Source of the DNA: Labedaea rhizosphaerae
Lineage (GTDB): Bacteria; Actinomycetota; Actinomycetes; Mycobacteriales; Pseudonocardiaceae
Length of the DNA stretch: 64,000 nt
Reading direction: 5' to 3'
Assembly (NCBI RefSeq): GCF_004362825.1
Contig: NZ_SNXZ01000001.1
Coordinates: 62,001-126,000 of the forward strand
Shown: piece after piece, positions 1 to 8,358 of the stretch
How positions within the stretch are numbered: position 1 is the stretch's first letter
How the letters are laid out: the number at the start of each line of letters is the position of its first letter
The notes under the pieces: generated by a model
The model's database searches: none
The model's input: only the letters and a program-made list of their open reading frames with translations
Told to the model about the DNA's origin: nothing
Made by a program: the position numbers and the translations under genes

Positions 1-306
1 TCCACCGATGTCGTGCACCGAATTGATCGGCTCCTGCGACGCCGCCTGGCCGAGCAGCACCTGGCGGTAGACGGCGCGGTCGTCGTGGTTGCCAGGCGTC
101 ATCAGGACCGGGCACGGCAGGTCCAGCAGGTCCGCGAGTTCCTTGTACTCCTCGGCCAGGCCGTGGTCGGCGAGATCGCCGGTGACGAGCACGGCGTCGA
201 GCTCGCCGGCGAGCGGGCGCAAGTAGTCCACGACCTGCCGCGCCCGGGCCGTGGCGCGCGGGCCGTTGTCCAAGTGCAGGTCGCTGAGCTGGGCGAAGGT
301 GAGCAC
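1..306 (-). CDS. Metallophosphoesterase (calcineurin-like), 3' end missing
   Basis: This is the N-terminal 102 codons of a calcineurin-like phosphoesterase; the rest lies beyond the window start. Reading from a GTG at 306, the first metal-binding block is QLSDLHL (residues 6-12), followed by VTGDLADHG and TPGNHDDR. These are the D-x-H, GD and GNHD motifs that hold the two metal ions in this superfamily. The spacing is typical of the small cytosolic Icc/CpdA-like group acting on cyclic nucleotides or phosphodiesters, but the substrate cannot be told from this fragment. It diverges from the carboxypeptidase gene and shares an 83-bp intergenic region with it. The superfamily is clear; the subfamily is inference. 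Confidence 0.85.
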   Translation of the reverse strand, partial: MLTFAQLSDLHLDNGPRATARARQVVDYLRPLAGELDAVLVTGDLADHGLAEEYKELADLLDLPCPVLMTPGNHDDRAVYRQVLLGQAASQEPINSVHDIGG

Positions 307-389
307 AACCGGACCCTACGTACGGAGGGTCACAACCCGATCACGGCGTCGATAGGCTTCCCCGAGGCCCACGTCGGGGAGGAGCCACC

Positions 390-1742
390 GTGAAATTCAA
401 GAAAGGTGCGGCTGTGTTGGCCGCACTGACCGCCGGGGCGGCGTTCGTGCTCGCCCAGCCGGGCGCGACGGCCGCGCCCACGGCGGAGGAACACATCGTC
501 TACCGCGTCGCGGGCGGCGCGCAGCACGCCGACGCGTTGCTCGGCAACGGTCTCGACGTGCTCGAGGAGCGTTCCGGCAACGACCTGTTCGTGCTCGGCG
601 ACTCGAGCACGCCGGTCACCCTCAACTCGCTCGGCCTGACCGCGACCGTCGACCGGACGATCACCGCACCCACCTGGCAAGCACCCGCCAAGGGCTACCG
701 CTCGGGCCTCGCAGACGACACCTACTACGGCGGCTACCACACGGTGAACGCCCAGTACGCGCACCTGGACTCGGTCGCGTCCGCGCACTCGGACCTCGCC
801 ACCGAGGTCACCTACGGCCAGTCGTGGCTCAAGCAGCAGGGCCGCGGCGGCTTCGACCTCAAGGCCATCTGCCTGACGCACAAGGCCGCGGGCGACTGCG
901 ACCTGTCGACGTCCGCGCCCAAGCCACGCTTCTTCCTGCACGCGCAGATTCACGCGCGCGAGATCACCACCGGCGACGTGGCCTACCGCTGGATCGACTA
1001 CCTCGTCGACAACTACGGATCCGACCCGGCGGTGACCGCGCTGATGGACTCCACCGAGATGTGGGTCGTGCCGATCGCGAACCCCGACGGTGTGGACATC
1101 GTGCAGCAGGGCGGCGACAACCCGATCCTGCAACGCAAGAACGCCGACGACGCGTTCCAGAAGTGCGGCACCGGCGACACGGGCGTCGACCTGAACCGCA
1201 ACGCCGGCTCGCACTTCGGCTACAGCGGTTCGTCCGAGGACCCGTGCGACGAGACGTTCATGGGGCCCAGCGCCGACTCCGAACCGGAGAACAGCGCGCT
1301 GGAGACATTGCTGACCAAGCTGTACCCGGACACCCGCGCCGACGGCGACGACGCGGCCGCTTCCGCTGACACCAAGGGCATGTTCATCACCCTGCACAGC
1401 GACGCGTCGCAGGTGATCTTCCCGTGGGGCCACGACGCGAAGGTGCACACCGGCAACGACGCGGCGCTGCGTGCGTTCGGCGGTCAGCTCGGTGACCTGC
1501 TCGGCTACCAGTCGGGTCAGGCGGGCGAGATCCTGTACGACTCGTCCGGCGGCACCGACGACTGGACCTACGACAAGCTCGGCGTCCCGGCGTACACCAT
1601 CGAGGTCGGCGACAACGACAGCGGCCAGTGCGGCGGCTTCCTGCCCGCGTACTCGTGCCAGGACAGCTACTTCTGGCCCAAGATGCGGCCGGGGCTGATG
1701 CTGGCCGCGCAGAAGGCGACCAACCCCTACGACGTTGGTTGA
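390..1742 (+). CDS. Secreted zinc carboxypeptidase, peptidase family M14
   Basis: This is a 450-residue exported metallocarboxypeptidase that removes C-terminal amino acids outside the cell. Residues 1-28 form a Sec signal peptide (KFKK, hydrophobic stretch, cleavage near ATA-AP). The M14 catalytic domain follows from about residue 105. Zinc ligands are H188 and E191 (HARE) and H336 (TLHSD); the catalytic Glu is E405 in YTIEVGD; DLNRN near 267-271 supplies the substrate-binding Asn/Arg. The GTG start is fixed by a strong GGGGAGGAG ribosome site just upstream and by the signal peptide. There is no activation propeptide of the animal type and no C-terminal anchoring domain. It runs convergently towards the oxidoreductase gene with a 16-bp gap. 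Family assignment is secure; side-chain preference is unknown. Confidence 0.93.
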   Translation: MKFKKGAAVLAALTAGAAFVLAQPGATAAPTAEEHIVYRVAGGAQHADALLGNGLDVLEERSGNDLFVLGDSSTPVTLNSLGLTATVDRTITAPTWQAPAKGYRSGLADDTYYGGYHTVNAQYAHLDSVASAHSDLATEVTYGQSWLKQQGRGGFDLKAICLTHKAAGDCDLSTSAPKPRFFLHAQIHAREITTGDVAYRWIDYLVDNYGSDPAVTALMDSTEMWVVPIANPDGVDIVQQGGDNPILQRKNADDAFQKCGTGDTGVDLNRNAGSHFGYSGSSEDPCDETFMGPSADSEPENSALETLLTKLYPDTRADGDDAAASADTKGMFITLHSDASQVIFPWGHDAKVHTGNDAALRAFGGQLGDLLGYQSGQAGEILYDSSGGTDDWTYDKLGVPAYTIEVGDNDSGQCGGFLPAYSCQDSYFWPKMRPGLMLAAQKATNPYDVG

Positions 1743-1758
1743 CTGAGTTAACAAGCGT

Positions 1759-2688
1759 CTACATCGTCAGCAGGACCTTGCCGACGTTGCGGCGCAGTTC
1801 GATGTCGCGGTGCGCACTGGCGGCCTCGGCCAGCGGGTACGTCGTCCCGATGACGGGACGGAGGGTGCCCGCGGCCGCGGCCGCCAATGCCGAGTTCAGG
1901 TTCTTGGTCAGGTCCGGCCAGAACGTCGACAACTGCTCCATGCCGACGCCGTTCGGTGTCGTCGTGGGTGCGCCGCCGGCCATGCCGTAGCTGGAGAACC
2001 GGCCTCCATCGGCCACCAGCCTCGCGGCCTGCGCTCCGAGCTCGCCGCCGACCCCGTCGAAGACCACGTCGACACCGCCGGTCAGCTCGCGCACGCGGTC
2101 GGTCCACTGTGGATCGCCGTAGTCCACGGCTTCCGCCGCGCCGAGTTCCTTGGCCGCGGCCAGCTTGTGCTCGCCCCGGGCCGCAGCGATCACGCGCGCG
2201 CCCTTGGCCGTGGCGAGCTGGACGAGCAGGCTGCCGAGCCCGCCCAGCGCCGGCTGCACCAGCACCCACTCCCCCGGGCGCACGGGGGTGCGGTCCAGCA
2301 ACGCGACCGCCGTCGTGCCGTCGTCGATCAGCGCGGTGGCCGGCCGCAGGTCGAGCTCGTCCGGCACCGCGACGGCCTCGGTCACCACGGCCCGCTCGGC
2401 GTACCCACCGGCGGCGGGCCGCCCGAGAACCCGTTCGCCGATCCGGCTGGAGTCGACGCCGTCGCCGACCGCGCTGATCACCCCGGCCACCGCGCCGCCC
2501 GGCACGTACGGCGGCTTGGCGTCGACGAACTCGGGCCCGTTGCCCTGCCGCACCTGCACGTCCAGCCAGAGCACGCCGGCGGCCGCGACCTCGATCAGCA
2601 GTTCGCCGGGTCCGGGTTCCGGGTCGGGCAGTTCGGTCAGTTCCAGGACGTCGGCGCCGCCGAACCGGGTCGCCACAATCGCTCGCAT
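1759..2688 (-). CDS. Zinc-independent quinone oxidoreductase (MDR superfamily)
   Basis: This 309-residue protein belongs to the medium-chain dehydrogenase/reductase superfamily, quinone oxidoreductase type, and should reduce quinones or activated alkenes with NADPH. The N-terminal GroES-like fold (about 1-115) lacks the cysteines that bind catalytic or structural zinc in alcohol dehydrogenases. The Rossmann segment has GGLGSLLVQLA (about 147-157) and later GVDVVFDGVGG. A MerR-type promoter lies directly upstream with its -10 only seven bases before the ATG, which suggests a leaderless transcript (inference). It follows the LysR gene on the same strand after 27 bp, so some read-through is possible, but the dedicated promoter points to separate control. 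Confidence 0.9.
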   Translation of the reverse strand: MRAIVATRFGGADVLELTELPDPEPGPGELLIEVAAAGVLWLDVQVRQGNGPEFVDAKPPYVPGGAVAGVISAVGDGVDSSRIGERVLGRPAAGGYAERAVVTEAVAVPDELDLRPATALIDDGTTAVALLDRTPVRPGEWVLVQPALGGLGSLLVQLATAKGARVIAAARGEHKLAAAKELGAAEAVDYGDPQWTDRVRELTGGVDVVFDGVGGELGAQAARLVADGGRFSSYGMAGGAPTTTPNGVGMEQLSTFWPDLTKNLNSALAAAAAGTLRPVIGTTYPLAEAASAHRDIELRRNVGKVLLTM

Positions 2689-2695
2689 GACCGCG

Positions 2696-2726
2696 AGTCT
2701 TCAACCTCCAGTGGACTAGAGGTCAA
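2696..2726 (-). promoter_or_regulatory. MerR-family-type promoter with 19-bp spacer and dyad
   Basis: On the minus strand a -35 hexamer TTGACC (2726-2721) and a -10-like AAGACT (2701-2696) are 19 bp apart instead of the usual 17. The spacer is filled by a 20-bp dyad at 2704-2723 with nine-base arms ACCTCCAGT / ACTAGAGGT and one mismatch. A stretched spacer carrying a dyad is the established hallmark of promoters activated by MerR-family proteins. The site overlaps the 3' end of the LysR gene and drives the oxidoreductase gene. No MerR gene is in the window, so the regulator is unidentified. Confidence 0.6.
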
Positions 2727-3597
2727 GCCCGGCGATGACGGCCTGGATCGCGGGGCTCGCATCGGCGCTGCGCCGCCAGGCCGCGTGCACCTCACGTTTC
2801 GGCGGTCGGCGCAGTGGCCGGTCGACGACGCCCGCGGGGATGCGCGGGCGGGCCAGGCGCGGGATCAACGCGATGACCTCGCCCGTGGCGACCAGCGACA
2901 TCTGGGTGGCGAAGTCGTCGGCGAGGTGCCGCACGTCGGGCTGGTCCGCGACCAGCCGCTGGAACCATTGGTGGCACACGGTTCCGGGTGGGCTCGTCAC
3001 CCAAGCCTGGCCCTTGAGGTCGGCGCTGGTCAGCGGTCGCTTGAGCTTGGCCAACGGGTGGTCGCGCGTCATGACGACGTCGCCGAGGTCGGTGTGCAGG
3101 TGGTGCTGGGTCAGCGACGGCGGCAACGGCGCGGGGAGCCCGTCGGCGTCGTGCACGATGGCCAGGTCGGCGGTGCCGGCGTCGACGCTGCGCAGGGCTT
3201 CGTCCGGGTCCTGCTCGGCAATGCGCAAGCGTAGGTCGGGACACCGTTCGGCGATCTTGCCGAGCTTGGGCGCGAGCAAGCCTCGGATGCCGGTCGAGAA
3301 GGCGACCACCCGAAGCGTTCCGCGCGGCGAACCGTCCGCAATGGACTTCGCCGCCTCAGCGCAGCGCTCGAGTGCTTGGAACACCTCGGGTGCCGAGTCC
3401 ACAATGGCCTGTCCGGCCGGGGTGAGTACCACGCCGCGTCCCGCTTGGGCGAGTACCGGCACGCCGACCTGGCGTTCCAACCGTTTGATCTGCTGGGACA
3501 CGGCCGAGGCGGTGAACCCGAGTTCGTCGGCGGCCCGGGCGAGCGTTCCCAGCGCCGCCACCGACTGCAGCGCCCGCAGTGCACCCACTTCAATCAT
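2716..3597 (-). CDS. LysR-family transcriptional regulator
   Basis: This is a 293-residue LysR-type regulator of usual family length. The N-terminal winged helix-turn-helix (about 1-60) includes LARAADELGFTASAVSQQIK, the standard recognition-helix pattern, followed by RLERQVGVPVLA. The C-terminal two-lobe effector domain runs from about 90 to 290. It diverges from the DapA-like lyase gene with 73 bp between the starts, the classic arrangement for a LysR protein controlling its neighbour. The natural inference is that it regulates the lyase and itself. It could also affect the downstream oxidoreductase, although that gene has its own MerR-type promoter. The inducer is unknown. Confidence 0.92.
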   Translation of the reverse strand: MIEVGALRALQSVAALGTLARAADELGFTASAVSQQIKRLERQVGVPVLAQAGRGVVLTPAGQAIVDSAPEVFQALERCAEAAKSIADGSPRGTLRVVAFSTGIRGLLAPKLGKIAERCPDLRLRIAEQDPDEALRSVDAGTADLAIVHDADGLPAPLPPSLTQHHLHTDLGDVVMTRDHPLAKLKRPLTSADLKGQAWVTSPPGTVCHQWFQRLVADQPDVRHLADDFATQMSLVATGEVIALIPRLARPRIPAGVVDRPLRRPPKREVHAAWRRSADASPAIQAVIAGLDL

Positions 3598-3670
3598 GAA
3601 GCCAGGCTACGCAATACCCGACAAAAACCATCGCTGGACCAGAGCAATCGCAGCGGCGACGATCGAAGAC

Positions 3671-4528
3671 ATGACCTTCGGCAGCAACCTGGTCGCGATG
3701 GTGACCCCCATGAATCCCGACGGCTCGATCAGCGAGCCCGCGGTCGCCGGGCTGGTCGAGCACCTGCTGGCCACCGCGTGTGACGGCATCGTCGTGAACG
3801 GCACCACCGGCGAATCGCCCACCGTGACCGATGCCGAAGCAGCGCACCTGGTCGGCCTGGTCGCCGCCCGCGCGCCGGTCATCGCCGGCGTAGGCACGTA
3901 CGACACGGCGAGCAGCATCCGCCGAGCCCGCGACGCCGAGGCGGCGGGCGCGTCCGGGTTGCTGGTCGTCTGCCCGTACTACTCGAAGCCGTCCCAAGCC
4001 GGCGTCATCGCCCACTGTCGTGCCGTAGCCGACGCGACCGCGCTGCCGGTGATGCTCTACGACGTCCCAGCCCGCACCGGCATGTCCATGACGGCGGCCA
4101 CGTTGACCGAACTGGCGGGCCACCCCCGAATCCGCGCCGTCAAGGACGCAAAGGGTGACCTCTTCGAGGCGATGACGGTCATGGCGACCACGACCCTCGA
4201 CTACTACTGCGGCATCGACGAGCTCAACCTGCCGTACCTGGCGAGCGGCGCCGCGGGCATCGTCAGCGTCACCGGGAACATCGTCGCCGACCGCAATGCC
4301 GAACTGATCCGAGCAGTCCGCGACAACGACCTGGCCACGGCCCGCAAGATCAACGCGTCCTTGCTCCCACTGACGGCGGCCCTGATGCACGGTGAAGGCG
4401 GAGCGGCGATGGCGAAGGCAGCGCTGGCCGAGCTCGGCATCATCCCGCACCCGACGGTGCGGCTCCCGCTGACCGAGCCGTCCACGCTCGACCAGCTACG
4501 CGCGGCCCTCGCCACGGTCTCTGCCTGA
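3671..4528 (+). CDS. dapA: DapA-family lyase (4-hydroxy-tetrahydrodipicolinate synthase-like)
   Basis: This 285-residue TIM-barrel class I aldolase belongs to the DapA/N-acetylneuraminate lyase superfamily. The pyruvate-binding GTTGES is at 44-49, the catalytic Tyr is Y130 (MLYDVPARTG), the Arg binding the incoming aldehyde is R135, and the Schiff-base lysine is K158 (AVKDAKG). All residues expected for DapA itself are present, including the Thr-Thr pair. The genomic setting is odd for a housekeeping DapA: it is not with dapB or with the dapC/dapD/dapE genes found 20-25 kb away, and it diverges from a LysR regulator. It may therefore be a second DapA or a catabolic keto-acid lyase under inducer control (inference). 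The ATG at 3671 fits the alignment but has only a weak ribosome site. Confidence 0.8.
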   Translation: MTFGSNLVAMVTPMNPDGSISEPAVAGLVEHLLATACDGIVVNGTTGESPTVTDAEAAHLVGLVAARAPVIAGVGTYDTASSIRRARDAEAAGASGLLVVCPYYSKPSQAGVIAHCRAVADATALPVMLYDVPARTGMSMTAATLTELAGHPRIRAVKDAKGDLFEAMTVMATTTLDYYCGIDELNLPYLASGAAGIVSVTGNIVADRNAELIRAVRDNDLATARKINASLLPLTAALMHGEGGAAMAKAALAELGIIPHPTVRLPLTEPSTLDQLRAALATVSA

Positions 4529-4539
4529 CCGCGGCTGGG

Positions 4540-5565
4540 TGAGTCTTCGTAGGTGGTTGCTCTCGCGGCAGAGTTGCTGGCCGTCGTGGGGGCGGCGAAC
4601 ACGCTCGCCAACGGTTTACCGGTGGTTGCGCTGCTTTGGGTGGCCAGGTTGCGTTGCGAGAGCGGGCTGGCGGTTTGGCGAGTGGTCGGAGGTGGTTGCG
4701 TGATTGCCTCGGAGGGCGCGTGCCGCGGCCTGCGAGCGGGCCGGGCGGTTGCCGGGGTGAGTGATCGTTGCCGGTTGCTCTCAAGCGGGTGTTCACCGCC
4801 GGTGGCAGGGTTGGCCTCTGGGCCGGGAGCACACTTGCCAGGGTTTGCACTGCTTCGGTGGCCGGGTTGCGTTGCAAGAGCGGCCTGCGGTTTCCCGGAT
4901 GGTCCCGGGATGGCTGCGCGATTGCGTGGGAGGGCGTGCCGCGCTCTGTGAGCGGGTCCGGGGTGGTTGCCGGCGTAGCGGGTGACTGAGGGGAGTCGGG
5001 TGATCGTTCCCGGTTGCTCTCGAGTGGGTGTTGCTGCCGCGGGTGTTCGCCGCCGGTGGCTGGTTTGGTCTCGGGGCCGGTGGCGGCGAACACCCTTGCC
5101 AACGGTTCCCGCTGGTTGCGTGCCGTGGGTGGCCCAGTTGAGGGGTTGCGGTGCGACGGCGGCCTGCGGTTTGCCGGGTGGTCCCGGCGGTGGCTGAGTT
5201 GCGGGCATGCGTTCGTTGGGGGCTGCGTTCGATGCTGGGCGGCTGCTGCGGGGTGGTGGCCGAGTCTCTTCGTGGTGGTTGCTCTCGCAGTGGAGTTGCT
5301 TGCCAGGGGTGGCGGCTAGGACCGGGTGACTGACATTGGTTGAGTGGTCGTTCCCGGTTGCTCTCGTGTGGGTGGGGCTGCCGCGGGTGTTCGCCGCCGG
5401 TGGCTGGATTGGCCTCGGGGCGGGGAGCGGCGAACACCCTTGCCAACGGCGCCGGTGGTTGCGTGGCGTGGGTGGCCCGGTTGAGGGGTTACGTTGCGAG
5501 GGCGCCCTGCGGTTCGCCGGGTGGTCCCGGCGGTGGCTGAGTTACAGGAACTTACGCGGCGTCTT
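4540..5565 (+). repeat. Degenerate tandem array of a hairpin-bearing repeat, G/T-rich strand
   Basis: No convincing gene is present in this kilobase. It is built from about four diverged copies of a unit that starts near GGTTGCTCTCG and continues with GGGTGTTCGCCGC, a 29-nt loop, GCGGCGAACACCC, TTGCCAACGG, then G/T-rich sequence with CTGCGGTTTGCCGGGTGG. Two copies keep perfect 13-bp arms: 5041-5053 with 5083-5095, and 5385-5397 with 5427-5439, both with 29-nt loops. Two upstream copies are decayed: one left arm at 4787-4799 and one right arm at 4592-4604. Successive left arms are about 254 and 344 bp apart. Short open frames across it in several phases have no family resemblance and look like by-products of composition. 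Confidence 0.85.
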
Positions 5566-6699
5566 TTAGCCGGCGCGTTGCAGCCACGGCGGTGGCGTGA
5601 ATACCGGCAGCCCGTTATCCATATGCACCGTCCATTCGGTGTGATGGATCAACCGATGATGATAAGGGCACACCAATACCAGATTATCCAATGTCGTTGG
5701 CCCGCCGTCGGCCCAATGTTGAATGTGGTGGGCGTGACATTGGTGTGGTGTTCGTGAGCAGCCCGGGGCGGCGCATCCTTGGTCGCGGATGGCGAGGGCT
5801 CTGCGCAATCGTTTGTCGGCCAGGCGGCGGGTTTCCCCGATATCCAGTGGCTGGGATTTGCTGTCGAGGACGATGGGGATGATTTTCGCCTCGCAGGCCA
5901 CGCGGCGGGCCTGCTCCGGAGCCAGCGTGCGGCCATCATCGAGCATCGCGCGGCCGATCCGAGTCTGCAGAGTCTCCAGAGAGACCGTCACCGCGATGTG
6001 CGGACGCTCGCCACCCTCAGCCGGAGCCCGGCCGGAGTCGGCGGCGAAGCCGATGATCTCGGCCAGCGCGTCACCCTGACGCTCGCTCAGGATCCGGTCA
6101 TCCTGAGGCTGCGGCTTGGCCAACGGGGACAGCAGCGCGCGCAGCACACTCGCATCCTCCCCGCCGAGCCGGAACTGGCCCGACAGCGACCCGTCGCGGT
6201 GTTCGTACAGGTCCAGCGTGTTCTGCGCATCCACCACCGTTCGTTCGATGGGTTTGCGACCGTCCGGGTTCAGGGCGTCGACGATGCGCTCGCCCAGGTG
6301 GATGAGCTGGGTCGGGTTGAACTTCCGCGCCAACCCCGTCATGTCTACTTCGACCTGTTCGGCGTGCTCGACCGGGACGACTTCCACCGCGGTGGCGATC
6401 TTGTCGACATGTGCACCGGAGATCTCTCCAGCGGCCATCGCCGCCCGCGCGGCAGGCAGCCGCGGCGGGATCGGCTGGCCGGTGATCCCGACCTTCGGAC
6501 ACAGCAACTCGACGTGGTGTTCGAGACGTTTGGCCTCTTGGGCGGTCACATGCAGAACGTCCTGCAGGAACCGCCACAACTGGGGATACCCGGACTCTTT
6601 CCACTCGAGGTGGGAAATGTCGTCGAGCAGCTTCAACTCCAGACGCCGCAACTGCGCGACAGTCGAGTTAAGCTCCCCCAGCTCCATACCCCCGATCAT
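5566..6699 (-). CDS. DUF222 / HNH endonuclease domain protein (13E12-repeat family)
   Basis: This protein of about 377 residues has an N-terminal DUF222 region (roughly 10-245) and a C-terminal HNH nuclease module (about 295-370). The module contains CAAPGCSR, HAHHIQHW, GGPTTLDNLVLVC and YHHRLIHH, giving the His-His, Asn and final His of the HNH motif plus Cys pairs for a structural zinc. The family is typically multicopy in actinobacterial genomes and includes the M. tuberculosis 13E12 proteins; its biological role is not settled. Start choice is uncertain: ATG at 6699 is used here, ATG at 6687 and TTG at 6717 are alternatives. The gene is flanked on both sides by copies of one hairpin repeat in opposite orientation, which suggests a mobile or formerly mobile unit. 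Confidence 0.88.
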   Translation of the reverse strand: MIGGMELGELNSTVAQLRRLELKLLDDISHLEWKESGYPQLWRFLQDVLHVTAQEAKRLEHHVELLCPKVGITGQPIPPRLPAARAAMAAGEISGAHVDKIATAVEVVPVEHAEQVEVDMTGLARKFNPTQLIHLGERIVDALNPDGRKPIERTVVDAQNTLDLYEHRDGSLSGQFRLGGEDASVLRALLSPLAKPQPQDDRILSERQGDALAEIIGFAADSGRAPAEGGERPHIAVTVSLETLQTRIGRAMLDDGRTLAPEQARRVACEAKIIPIVLDSKSQPLDIGETRRLADKRLRRALAIRDQGCAAPGCSRTPHQCHAHHIQHWADGGPTTLDNLVLVCPYHHRLIHHTEWTVHMDNGLPVFTPPPWLQRAG

Positions 6700-6739
6700 A
6701 CCACAACAATCGGCCAAACGGCCTAACCGGGAATGGTGG

Positions 6740-6925
6740 AATATTCCGGTTCTTCACGCAACCCAGCCACCAACGGGGCCACCCAACAAACGGCAGGTAA
6801 CAGCGCAACGCAACCATTCAACCCAGCCACCCACGCAGCGCAAACCGCCGGCACCGTTGGCAAGGGTGTTCGCCGCCCTGCCCCGAGACCAACCCAACGA
6901 CCCAGCGGCGAACACCCGCGGCAGC
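6740..6925 (-). repeat. Inverted copy of the hairpin repeat upstream of the HNH gene
   Basis: Read on the minus strand, this segment matches the units at 4.5-5.6 kb: CTGCCGCGGGTGTTCGCCGC, loop, GCGGCGAACACCC, TTGCCAACGG, then a G/T-rich tail. The hairpin arms are perfect (6864-6876 and 6905-6917, 13 bp, 28-nt loop). The DUF222-HNH gene therefore sits between copies facing each other. About 40 bp between this copy and the MarR gene show nothing else recognisable. Confidence 0.85.
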
Positions 6926-6968
6926 CGCTCCTAATAGACCCCCGAGACCAACGGGCAGCGGTCCATCG

Positions 6969-7424
6969 TCACGTGGCGAAGCGCTTCGCATCCCAGCGAT
7001 CATGGCCGGCCAGCAGTTTGTGGCCGATCCTGCGCAGGTCAGCCAGGTCGCGTTCGGTCAGCAAACCGGAGAACGACTCCTCCACCGCCCGGTGATACGC
7101 CGGTCGCGTCCGGGTGTTCAGGGCCGCCAACCCCTCCGGCGTCAGCCGGGCGAGGACCTCGCGGCGGCTGGCCTCGGGCTGCACGCGGGTCACCCAGCCG
7201 CGGCGCGCCAGCCGGTCGATCAGGCGGGTCACGCCGCTCGGGCTGATCGCCAGCAACTCCGCCAGCTCACCCATCCGCAGGTCACCGAACTGCTTCAGCC
7301 GGTACAGCGCCGAATGCTCGATCAGCGTGCACCCCGCCTCCGCCTCGATCATCGCGTTCATCGCATCCTGCACGGCGACCACGCCCTGCTGGATGTGCAG
7401 CCACGGGTACAGCGAGTCCGACAT
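6969..7424 (-). CDS. MarR-family transcriptional regulator
   Basis: This is a 151-residue MarR-type winged-helix regulator. The recognition segment MGELAELLAISPSGVTRLID lies at about 54-73, followed by the wing RRGWVTRVQPEASRREV. The length is normal and no extra ligand domain is seen. It diverges from an NmrA-like oxidoreductase gene with 60 bp between starts, and a dyad spans that gap. The likely job is repression of both genes until a small phenolic or oxidising ligand binds (inference from the family). The ATG at 7424 has GGGAGG almost touching it; an in-frame ATG at 7448 is an alternative start. Confidence 0.88.
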   Translation of the reverse strand: MSDSLYPWLHIQQGVVAVQDAMNAMIEAEAGCTLIEHSALYRLKQFGDLRMGELAELLAISPSGVTRLIDRLARRGWVTRVQPEASRREVLARLTPEGLAALNTRTRPAYHRAVEESFSGLLTERDLADLRRIGHKLLAGHDRWDAKRFAT

Positions 7425-7448
7425 CCTCCCAGCGTAGTCGCAATTCAT

Positions 7449-7475
7449 TTGACTCGTCGACATTTTCATAGTCAA
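7449..7475. promoter_or_regulatory. Dyad TTGACT-N15-AGTCAA between MarR and NmrA-like genes
   Basis: Perfect six-base inverted arms (7449-7454 and 7470-7475) lie in the divergent intergenic region. Each arm is itself a good -35 hexamer (TTGACT), one facing each gene, so the site looks like two back-to-back promoters over an operator. MarR proteins commonly bind dyads placed like this. The role is inferred from position. Confidence 0.5.
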
Positions 7476-7484
7476 CTGTTGCGC

Positions 7485-8339
7485 ATGACTACCAGACAGA
7501 TCCTCGTCACCGGCGCGACCGGCGCCCAGGGTGGCGCCGTCGCCGACGCGCTGCTTCGCGACGGGCACCGCGTTCGCGCCCTCACCCGCCGCCCCGAAAC
7601 CCTCGAAGGCAGCGGCATGGATGTCCGGCGCGGCGACTTCGACGACCCCGCCTCCCTGCGCGCGGCCGCCGACGGCGCCGACGCAGTCTTCGTGGTGACG
7701 ACCCCGTTCGGCACCGACCTCGATACCGAGGTCCGCCACGCCAAAGCCATGATCGACGCGGCCATCGACGCCGGCGTCGACCACATCGTCTACACCTCCG
7801 CCGCCAACGCCGACCACCGCACCGGCATCCCGCACTTCGACAGCAAGCTCGAAGTCGAGCACTACCTCATCGACCGCAAGCCGCGGCACACGATCCTCGC
7901 GCCCGCCGCCTTCGTCGACGACAAGCTCGGCGACTGGGCCCTGGAATCCTTGCGGCACGGGCGTTATCCGGTTCCGATGACCGGCGACCGCCCGCTCGCG
8001 TTGATCAGCGCCGCCGACATCGGCGCCGTCGCCGCGCAGGTCTTCGCCGACCCGGACACCTTCGACGGCCACCGCATCGACCTCGCCGCCGAAGAACTCA
8101 CGCCGAACCAGATGGCGGCCGCGCTGAGCGAGGCGATCGGCAAACCCATCGAGCACCAGCGGGTGCCGATCGAGCAGGCACGCCGGTTCAGCGACGACCT
8201 CGCCACGATGTTCGACTACTTCGACCGGGTCGGGCTGTTCGTCGACGTCGCCGGGCTGCGCGAACGGTTCCCGTCCGTGCGCTGGCACACCTTCAGCGCG
8301 TGGGTCCACGCTCAGGATTGGCCTGCACTGCTCGGCTGA
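7485..8339 (+). CDS. NmrA-like NAD(P)-binding oxidoreductase
   Basis: This 284-residue atypical short-chain dehydrogenase is of the NmrA/HSCARG type. The dinucleotide-binding motif GATGAQGGAVADALL lies near the N-terminus (9-23), with RALTRRPE after the second strand, which favours NADP(H). The C-terminal half contains TPNQMAAALSEAIGKPI, the usual substrate-lobe signature. Members act as redox sensors or as quinone or isoflavone-type reductases. The partner here is the divergent MarR gene, so inducible detoxification is a reasonable guess. The start ATG at 7485 begins MTTRQILVTGATG, matching the family; there is no obvious ribosome site. Confidence 0.87.
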   Translation: MTTRQILVTGATGAQGGAVADALLRDGHRVRALTRRPETLEGSGMDVRRGDFDDPASLRAAADGADAVFVVTTPFGTDLDTEVRHAKAMIDAAIDAGVDHIVYTSAANADHRTGIPHFDSKLEVEHYLIDRKPRHTILAPAAFVDDKLGDWALESLRHGRYPVPMTGDRPLALISAADIGAVAAQVFADPDTFDGHRIDLAAEELTPNQMAAALSEAIGKPIEHQRVPIEQARRFSDDLATMFDYFDRVGLFVDVAGLRERFPSVRWHTFSAWVHAQDWPALLG

Positions 8340-8358
8340 GCGTGCTGTACTGACCAGC

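Noticed and set aside
4540-5565. Several open frames of 60-220 codons on both strands
   Set aside because: They coincide with repeat copies, use the same Arg/Pro/Gly-rich or Thr/Pro-rich composition in every frame, and lack ribosome sites or family motifs.
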